Assembly: GCA_035503515.1 (NCBI GenBank) | Contig: DATJTJ010000001.1 | Coordinates: forward strand, 1-18,371 | Source of the DNA: DAIDKA01 sp035503515 | GTDB taxonomy: Bacteria > Pseudomonadota > Gammaproteobacteria > Steroidobacterales > Steroidobacteraceae | Direction: 5' to 3' | DNA length: 18,371 bases | Shown: piece after piece, positions 13,917 to 18,371 of the stretch | Position numbering within the stretch: the stretch's first letter is position 1 | Layout of the letters: each line of letters opens with the position of its first letter | Made by a program: the position numbers and the translations under genes | Notes under the pieces: generated by a model | The model's database searches: none | What the model saw: only the letters and a program-made list of their open reading frames with translations | Told to the model about the DNA's origin: nothing

Positions 13917-14456
13917 ATGAAGACTGTCGCGAACCGCATGAACAGAGCGTGGATGGGCGTACTGGGCATCGCCCTGGGCGTGGCCCTGCTGGCCGGCGCG
14001 ACCGCGGGTGCCGAGGAGATCACGGCGAAAACGCTCGTGGATCGCGCGCAGATACAGGATCTGATCACCCGGTACTACTACAACTTCGGCCGGGAAAATG
14101 CCGAGAGCTTTACCGACTTCTATGCCGACGATGCGGAACTGATCCTCGGCAACACCCACTTCAAGGGCAAGGAGGGCATCGCCAAGGCGTACACCCGTGG
14201 CAGTGCCCCGAGCCCGATGGCCAAGGCCTACTCGTTCAACGTCACCATCAGCAATCCGCTGATCATCGTGCACGGTGATACCGCGACCTCGCAGCTCACC
14301 TTTACCGAGTACCTGATCGACAAGCAGGGCGAGGCACCGCATATCACGACGCAGGGACGCGAGTACGCCACGTTCACCAAGGTCGGCGGCAAGTGGCGCT
14401 ACAGGACGCGCCAGATCAAGGGTGGCACCGAGCCGCCGGCCGGCTGGAAGGAATAG
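13917..14456 (+). CDS. Exported SnoaL-like / NTF2-like protein
   Basis: The 179-residue protein has a long signal peptide (basic MKTVANRMNR, hydrophobic 12-30, probable cleavage after residue 32, AGA before EE). The mature part is a SnoaL-like NTF2 fold: helix RAQIQDLITRYYYNFGREN, then FTDFYADDAELILGN, FKGKEGIAKAYT, and strands ending ATFTKVGGKWRYRTRQIK. Such domains include ketosteroid-isomerase-type enzymes, dehydratases and ligand binders. No catalytic residue can be fixed from sequence alone, although the DxD segment 71-72 lies where some members have catalytic acids. CAGGGGGA precedes the ATG at 13917. It is divergent from the carboxylesterase, which suggests shared regulation and possibly a shared catabolic role; that is inference. 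Confidence 0.82.
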   Translation: MKTVANRMNRAWMGVLGIALGVALLAGATAGAEEITAKTLVDRAQIQDLITRYYYNFGRENAESFTDFYADDAELILGNTHFKGKEGIAKAYTRGSAPSPMAKAYSFNVTISNPLIIVHGDTATSQLTFTEYLIDKQGEAPHITTQGREYATFTKVGGKWRYRTRQIKGGTEPPAGWKE

Positions 14457-14484
14457 GGCGAGCGCCCCTTGAGCCGCGGCCATC

Positions 14485-14910
14485 ATGAACTATCGGACCG
14501 GCCAATGCCTGTGCGGAGCGGTGCGTTATCGACTCACGACGGAGCCGCTCGTCACCCGCATCTGCTGGTGCCGTGACTGTCAGCGCCTCGCGGCCAACGG
14601 GACGGTGAACATGGTCGTCCCGACGGCCGCGCTCGAGGCGACCGGCCGGCTGAGCGAGTACGTGAGTACCGCCGACAGCGGCAACGAGATCCGCCGCAGG
14701 TTCTGTCCGGCCTGTGGTTCGCATCTGTTTGCGAATTCCTCCGCCCGGCCGCAATTCACCGTGGTGCGCGTCGGCACGCTCGATGAGCCGGCAGCCGTGC
14801 AGCCCAGCATGAACATCTGGGCACACAAGGCGCCGGCCTGGGCGTGCCTCGATGAAACCCTGGAGCGCTTCGAAGGACAGCCTGCGCCACCGCAAGTGCC
14901 GCGAGGGTAG
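14485..14910 (+). CDS. GFA family zinc-binding protein 3
   Basis: The 141-residue product carries C8 and C10 (GQCLCGAVRY), C27-x-C29-xx-C32 (CWCRDCQRLA), and C74-xx-C77 (FCPACGSHLF), the full set for two zinc ions. VGTLDEP (96-102) and NIWAHKAPAW (110-119) are further family hallmarks. Of the three GFA proteins in the window this is closest to the general family consensus. No substrate is known. The ATG at 14485 is 28 bases after the SnoaL-like gene; the ribosome binding site is weak, so translation may depend on the upstream gene. Confidence 0.92.
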   Translation: MNYRTGQCLCGAVRYRLTTEPLVTRICWCRDCQRLAANGTVNMVVPTAALEATGRLSEYVSTADSGNEIRRRFCPACGSHLFANSSARPQFTVVRVGTLDEPAAVQPSMNIWAHKAPAWACLDETLERFEGQPAPPQVPRG

Positions 14911-14916
14911 TCCGGC

Positions 14917-15168
14917 ATGCCAGGGCCTGGACAGCGGGATTACTGGTTTCCGGCAAAGCGCTATGGATGGGGTTGGGGGCCGCCCCAGACCTGGCAGGGC
15001 TGGCTGGTTCTTCTCATCTGGCTCGTCATACTCGGCGCCGCGGCCCTGCGGTTGCTGCCGTTGCATCCCATTGCGTTCCTGTCTTTCGCGATCCTCATGG
15101 CTGGACTTCTGACCCTGGTCTGCTACCTCACCGGAGAACCCCCGCGCTGGCGATGGGGCGACGATTGA
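14917..15168 (+). CDS. Small two-helix membrane protein with a Trp/Gly-rich N-terminus
   Basis: The 83-residue protein starts with an aromatic motif YWFPAKRYGWGWGPP (9-23), followed by transmembrane helices at about 28-46 and 50-71, and ends CYLTGEPPRWRWGDD. The N-terminal motif and the TGEPPRWRWG end look conserved, as in small inner-membrane proteins of unknown function in proteobacteria. I cannot name a function. It starts six bases after GFA 3 and ends two bases before the next gene, so it is clearly inside an operon. Confidence 0.72.
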   Translation: MPGPGQRDYWFPAKRYGWGWGPPQTWQGWLVLLIWLVILGAAALRLLPLHPIAFLSFAILMAGLLTLVCYLTGEPPRWRWGDD

Positions 15169-15170
15169 CC

Positions 15171-15728
15171 ATGGAACTCGTCTGGCCAGGCCGCGAATAC
15201 CTGGCGGGCTACACCGAGGCGCTGCAGAGAGGCTGGTCCTCCGACAACGTCCGCGGCAAGGCCGCCGCAGACGAACAGCTGGCGCTGATCACCGTCAACA
15301 GCGCGGCGTTCCTGGCGGGCCTGGTCAACCGGGAGGGCAGGGGCAGGCCCATCACGCTTCCCGACGGTTCGACGGTGCCACGTCTGCCCGGCTTTACCCG
15401 ATGGCTCTGGGATGGCGAGTTCTGCGGCGCGATCGGGTTTCGCTGGCAGCGTGGTACCGAGGCGCTGCCGCCGCATTGCCTCGGGCATATCGGTTATGCC
15501 GTCGTCCCCTGGAAGCAGGGACGCGGGTACGCGACGCAGGCACTGAAGCAACTGCTGCCGCAGGCCGCGGCCGAAGGGCTGCGATATGTCGAAATCACGA
15601 CCGACCCCGACAACGCCGCTTCGCGGCGCGTCATCGAGGCCAATGGCGGAATCCTCGTTGAGACCTTCCTGAAACCCAAGCAGTATGGGAGCACGCCGGC
15701 GCTGCGCTTCCGCATTTTCCTCTCGTGA
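15171..15728 (+). CDS. GNAT family N-acetyltransferase (COG3981-like)
   Basis: The 185-residue protein has a long N-terminal part (1-75: LVWPGREYLAGYTEALQRGW) seen in the predicted-acetyltransferase group COG3981, then the GNAT core: GHIGYAVVPWKQGRGYATQA (105-124) with the acetyl-CoA loop QGRGYA, and DPDNAASRRVIEANGG (145-160). Strand EITTDPDN followed by SRRVIEANGG is the usual GNAT motif B. Its acceptor substrate is unknown. The ATG at 15171 lies two bases after the previous stop. It is unrelated in detail to the GNAT protein at 5675-6121, which belongs to a shorter subgroup. Confidence 0.9.
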   Translation: MELVWPGREYLAGYTEALQRGWSSDNVRGKAAADEQLALITVNSAAFLAGLVNREGRGRPITLPDGSTVPRLPGFTRWLWDGEFCGAIGFRWQRGTEALPPHCLGHIGYAVVPWKQGRGYATQALKQLLPQAAAEGLRYVEITTDPDNAASRRVIEANGGILVETFLKPKQYGSTPALRFRIFLS

Positions 15729-15769
15729 AGCCGCGCCGTTTGGCCACTGACCAGTCGCGAGGTGCAGAC

Positions 15770-16129
15770 ATGCGCATAGCCGGATTCGTCCCGTGGGTCC
15801 TTCTGCTGGCGGGCTGCAGCCGCACGATTTCACTCGAACTTCCGGCCCAGCCGCTGACCGTGGTGACCTATGCCGTGGGCAAGGCGAACCAGCGTTGCAG
15901 CGTTGCGCCCGCTTCCGACAAATTCCACAGGCTTGCGGCGTTCCTGAAGCAGAACAGCACCGACTGGCGCAAGCGGACCGCCGACTACACTCCCTCCCTG
16001 GTGGTGATCGGCTCGGACGTCAACATGTACTTCATGGATGACCTCATGGTCATGAGCTACAGCGGTGGTGAGTATTCGCGCAAGGTCGATCCTGCGGGCT
16101 ATGCGTTCCTGCGGTGTGGCGCGCAGTAG
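15770..16129 (+). CDS. Putative lipoprotein, unknown function
   Basis: The 119-residue protein has a lipoprotein signal: MRIAGFVPWVLLLAGC, with lipobox LAGC and lipidated Cys16. Ser at the following position predicts an outer-membrane destination under the usual Lol rule. The mature part has two further cysteines (in NQRCSV and FLRCGAQ) that may form a disulfide, and the strands SLVVIGSDVNMYFMDDLMVMSY. No known family is recognised. GAGGTG six bases before the ATG is a good ribosome binding site. It is the last plus-strand gene of this block and converges on the P450 gene. Confidence 0.75.
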   Translation: MRIAGFVPWVLLLAGCSRTISLELPAQPLTVVTYAVGKANQRCSVAPASDKFHRLAAFLKQNSTDWRKRTADYTPSLVVIGSDVNMYFMDDLMVMSYSGGEYSRKVDPAGYAFLRCGAQ

Positions 16130-16158
16130 GGAACCGCAGGCTCGCTCAGCGCGGTTCC
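16130..16158. repeat. 8-bp inverted repeat at the lipoprotein/P450 convergence
   Basis: GGAACCGC (16130-16137) and GCGGTTCC (16151-16158) can form an 8-bp stem with a 13-base loop, directly after the lipoprotein stop and running into the last codons of the convergent P450 gene. It is well placed for a two-way transcription end, but neither side has a T-run, so it would be at best an atypical or Rho-assisted stop. Confidence 0.4.
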
Positions 16159-17333
16159 AGTCGCAGCGGTACGCCGAGGGCACCGATCTCCGGGCACATG
16201 GTGACCTCGACGGGGCCGGTCACCTCGAAATGCCGGGTGCGCGTCAGGAGTTCTTCCAGGGCGATCGTCAGTTCCAGCCGCGCCAGCCACGCACCGGGAC
16301 AGTTGTGCGGACCGCGCCCGAATGCCAGATGGTCCTTGATGTTGGGGCGATCGAGGATGAACTCGGCGGCATCCGGGAACACCGATTCGTCCCGGTTGGC
16401 GGAGGCGTAGTTGAGTGCGATCGGCTCGCCGCGACGGACGTGCACACCGTTGACGGTGACGTCCCGGGTGGGGGTGCGCGCAAAACCGCGGTAGGGCGTG
16501 AACAGCCGCAGGAACTCCTCCACCGCGTCCGGCACCAGCTGCGGGTTGTCGCGCAGCCGTTGCTGCAGTTGCGGGAATCGTGACAGGTGCACGCAGATGC
16601 TGCCGATCATCACGTTGGGGGCCACGATGCCCACCACCAGTATCTGCCGGACGGCACCCAGGATCATGTCCTCGGGAAGCGGCTGGCCGTTCTCGGTGAC
16701 GGCCAGCAGCGCGCTCGTGATGTCCCGTTGGGGGTCCAGCGGCGCCGCCTTGCGATGCGCGATCAGCTCACGGGCCATGTCGTAGAGCCTGAAACTGGTC
16801 GACTTGACCATCTCGCCGTTGAAGCGCTGCACCGCATACACGTACGCGCGGGCCGTCTCGCGCAGCGTAGCGACGTGCTCGGCCGGCATGTTCATCCACT
16901 CGGCGAACACCGCGACCGGCAGCCGCGAGGAGAATTCCTCGCAGATGTCGCATCGTCCCCGCTGCAACAGCGGCGTCAGCAATTCGACCGTGAAGCGCCG
17001 GATGGGTTCGCGCAGCCGCTCGACCGCCTCGCGCGTCAGCAGCGGGTTGATCGCGCGCCGGTAGGCGGTGTGTTCCGGCGGATCCAGATGCAGCGGCGCC
17101 CGGCGCCCGGTGAACGCAAGTTTTGGTACGACGTTCTGCACGGTGGTCGTATAGGTACGGAAGTCCGCGGCCGCATCGGTCACGTCCGCATAGCGCATGA
17201 ACGACCAGAAGCCGTTCCAGGCGCCGCTGTGGGCCACCGGACAGCGCTCGCGCAGATCGGCGAACAGCGCATAGGGACTGTCGAAGTCCTCCGCGGCCAG
17301 CGCATCGAAGTCCTCGGTGCGGTCGGTCGTCAT
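16146..17333 (-). CDS. Cytochrome P450 with atypical I helix
   Basis: The 395-residue protein is a soluble bacterial class I P450. The heme-binding loop FGRGPHNCPG (338-347) has the ligand Cys345. The ExxR motif is E273-R276 (EEFLR), and HLDPPEHTAYRR (82-93) is the usual C-helix region. The I helix reads ILVVGIVAPNVMIGS (231-245). Where most P450s have (A/G)Gx(D/E)T for oxygen activation and proton delivery, this one has G-I-V-A, so both the acid and the threonine are absent. A normal monooxygenase cycle may therefore need another proton path, or the enzyme may use peroxide. It needs a ferredoxin partner, and none is in the window. The ATG at 17333 overlaps the stop of the transporter gene by four bases (ATGA). 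Confidence 0.95.
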   Translation of the reverse strand: MTTDRTEDFDALAAEDFDSPYALFADLRERCPVAHSGAWNGFWSFMRYADVTDAAADFRTYTTTVQNVVPKLAFTGRRAPLHLDPPEHTAYRRAINPLLTREAVERLREPIRRFTVELLTPLLQRGRCDICEEFSSRLPVAVFAEWMNMPAEHVATLRETARAYVYAVQRFNGEMVKSTSFRLYDMARELIAHRKAAPLDPQRDITSALLAVTENGQPLPEDMILGAVRQILVVGIVAPNVMIGSICVHLSRFPQLQQRLRDNPQLVPDAVEEFLRLFTPYRGFARTPTRDVTVNGVHVRRGEPIALNYASANRDESVFPDAAEFILDRPNIKDHLAFGRGPHNCPGAWLARLELTIALEELLTRTRHFEVTGPVEVTMCPEIGALGVPLRLEPR

Positions 17334-18371
17334 GCGCTGGCCCTTCCCTGGTTGATCATGGTCCGGCCGGCGAGCACGGGCCACGTACCCAGCAGCAGGC
17401 AGACCGCGAGCCCATAGGCGGGTGCGGCGAACGAACCGGTGTGGGCACGCATCCAGCCGATGACATAGGGACCGATGAGACTTGCCACGTTGCCCAGCAG
17501 ATTGACGGTGGTGATCGCCGCACCGAGGACCGCGCCGCTCCACAGATTGCCCGGTATGGCCCAGAACGCGCCCTGCGCGGCACCGATGCCGAAGCCTGCG
17601 ACGAACAGCAGCACGAGACTCAACGCCCCGGCGCCGAGCGCGGCGGCCGCTGCCAGTCCGAAGGCGCCCAGCAGCATCGCCCCGATCACATGCCAGGATC
17701 GCTCCTGGGTTCGATCCGAATGCCAGGCATTGAGCAGCAGACCCAATCCCAGGCCCAGCCAGGGCACCGTGCTCATGACGCCGACGGCGAAGTCGCCGCG
17801 GCCCGAAAACTGTTTCAGCACCAGTGGCAGCCAGAAGAGGATGCCGTTGGAACCGAGCAGCAGGGCGAACCAGACGACCGCCACCTTCCACACGGCGGTG
17901 CCGGCCATCAGCCTGCGCACCGTATCGATGCGGCCGGTGGCCGTGGTGAACCGGTCGGTTTCGGCCTGAAGCTGCTGCCGCAGCCAGCGCTGCTGCGGGG
18001 CGCTGAGCCATGCCGCATCCTCGACCTGATTGGCGATCAGGCAGTAGGCCAGGACCGCCACGAGGATGGTGGGCAGTCCCTCCATGAGCATCATCCAGCG
18101 CCATCCGGACAGGTGCAGGGGGTTGGCATGCGAGAGCAGCCAGCCGGACAGCGGTCCGCCGATCACGACCGACACCGGAATGGCCAGCATGGTCGTGGTG
18201 ATGGCCGCCGCCCGGTACCGGCGCGGCATCCAGCAGCTGCAGTAGTAGACGATCCCGGGGGCGAGCCCGGCCTCGGCGATCCCCAGCAGGAACCGCAGGG
18301 CATAGAGGCCCGCACGGTCATGGATCAGGGACATGGATGCGGCTATCGCGCCCCAGGACGCCCCGACCAGC
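17330..18371 (-). CDS. MFS transporter, anion:cation symporter (ACS) family, 5' end outside window
   Basis: At least 346 residues are visible; the frame remains open to the window edge (beginning LVGASWGAIAASM), so the N-terminus with the first helices is missing. RFLLGIAEAGLAPGIVYY and SGWRWMMLMEGLPTIL are signatures of the ACS family, whose members import organic anions such as phthalate, 4-hydroxyphenylacetate, tartrate or glucarate. A central cytoplasmic loop (VEDAAWLSAPQQRWLRQQL) and a second set of six helices follow, as is normal for the family. The gene overlaps the P450 start by four bases, so transporter and oxidase are probably co-translated. Uptake of the P450's substrate is the natural inference; the substrate itself is unknown. 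Confidence 0.92.
   Translation of the reverse strand, partial: LVGASWGAIAASMSLIHDRAGLYALRFLLGIAEAGLAPGIVYYCSCWMPRRYRAAAITTTMLAIPVSVVIGGPLSGWLLSHANPLHLSGWRWMMLMEGLPTILVAVLAYCLIANQVEDAAWLSAPQQRWLRQQLQAETDRFTTATGRIDTVRRLMAGTAVWKVAVVWFALLLGSNGILFWLPLVLKQFSGRGDFAVGVMSTVPWLGLGLGLLLNAWHSDRTQERSWHVIGAMLLGAFGLAAAAALGAGALSLVLLFVAGFGIGAAQGAFWAIPGNLWSGAVLGAAITTVNLLGNVASLIGPYVIGWMRAHTGSFAAPAYGLAVCLLLGTWPVLAGRTMINQGRASA

Noticed and set aside
16146..18104. A single 652-codon minus-strand frame seeming to fuse an N-terminal extension to the P450.
   Set aside because: The first 257 residues are the out-of-frame shadow of the transporter gene. The P450 family start falls at the ATG at 17333, which overlaps the transporter stop by ATGA.
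1..18371. A defence island, prophage, toxin-antitoxin system, CRISPR array or biosynthetic cluster.
   Set aside because: No nuclease, integrase, transposase, repeat-spacer array, toxin-antitoxin pair or polyketide/peptide synthase motif was found on either strand. The only multi-gene systems are the phytochrome operon and the coupled pairs described.

Overview
This is a high-GC (by eye roughly two-thirds G+C), gene-dense bacterial chromosomal stretch with short intergenic gaps and many start/stop overlaps. The gene content (GFA-type zinc proteins, DUF3052, DUF1330, DUF1272, type B carboxylesterase, soluble bacterial P450, ACS-type transporter, bacteriophytochrome) suggests a free-living proteobacterium, perhaps a gammaproteobacterium of the Steroidobacter/Nevskia/Xanthomonas sphere. 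That taxonomic guess is inference only. I see no tRNA, rRNA, CRISPR array, transposase, phage gene or replication origin.

Layout. (a) 1-4545, plus strand: the tail of an unidentified gene, then small single-domain genes: DUF3052 protein, S51-type peptidase-like protein, unknown protein, isoprenylcysteine-methyltransferase-like membrane protein, GFA protein 1, DUF1330 protein, small proline-rich membrane protein, DUF1272 zinc protein, GFA protein 2, small two-helix membrane protein. (b) 4556-5554, minus strand: an exported protein that looks like two NTF2-like domains. (c) 5675-7762, plus strand: a GNAT acetyltransferase translationally coupled to a DHA2-type drug exporter, then the stump of a VOC/glyoxalase gene. 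(d) 7733-12072, minus strand: a three-gene overlapping red-light signalling operon, read in the order bacteriophytochrome histidine kinase, Rcp1-like single-domain response regulator, REC-kinase-REC hybrid. (e) 12180-13748, minus strand: an exported type B carboxylesterase, divergent from (f) 13917-16129, plus strand: exported SnoaL-like protein, GFA protein 3, small membrane protein, second GNAT acetyltransferase, lipoprotein. (g) 16146-18371, minus strand: a cytochrome P450 translationally coupled to an ACS-family MFS transporter that runs off the window.

How the genes work together. The clearest functional unit is the phytochrome operon. The sensor keeps all the expected biliverdin-pocket residues, and its two partner genes add three receiver domains but no DNA-binding or enzymatic output, so the unit reads as a phosphorelay whose final output must lie elsewhere. 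No heme oxygenase for biliverdin synthesis lies in the window. The P450-transporter pair suggests uptake and oxidation of an organic anion, and the P450 lacks the usual acid-alcohol pair of the I helix. The GNAT/DHA2 pair looks like resistance or detoxification. The rest resembles an accessory gene collection with three divergent GFA proteins. The most notable non-coding structures are an 11-bp inverted repeat flanking two GTTTGCA direct repeats in the esterase/SnoaL divergent region, and a compound dyad upstream of the phytochrome gene.
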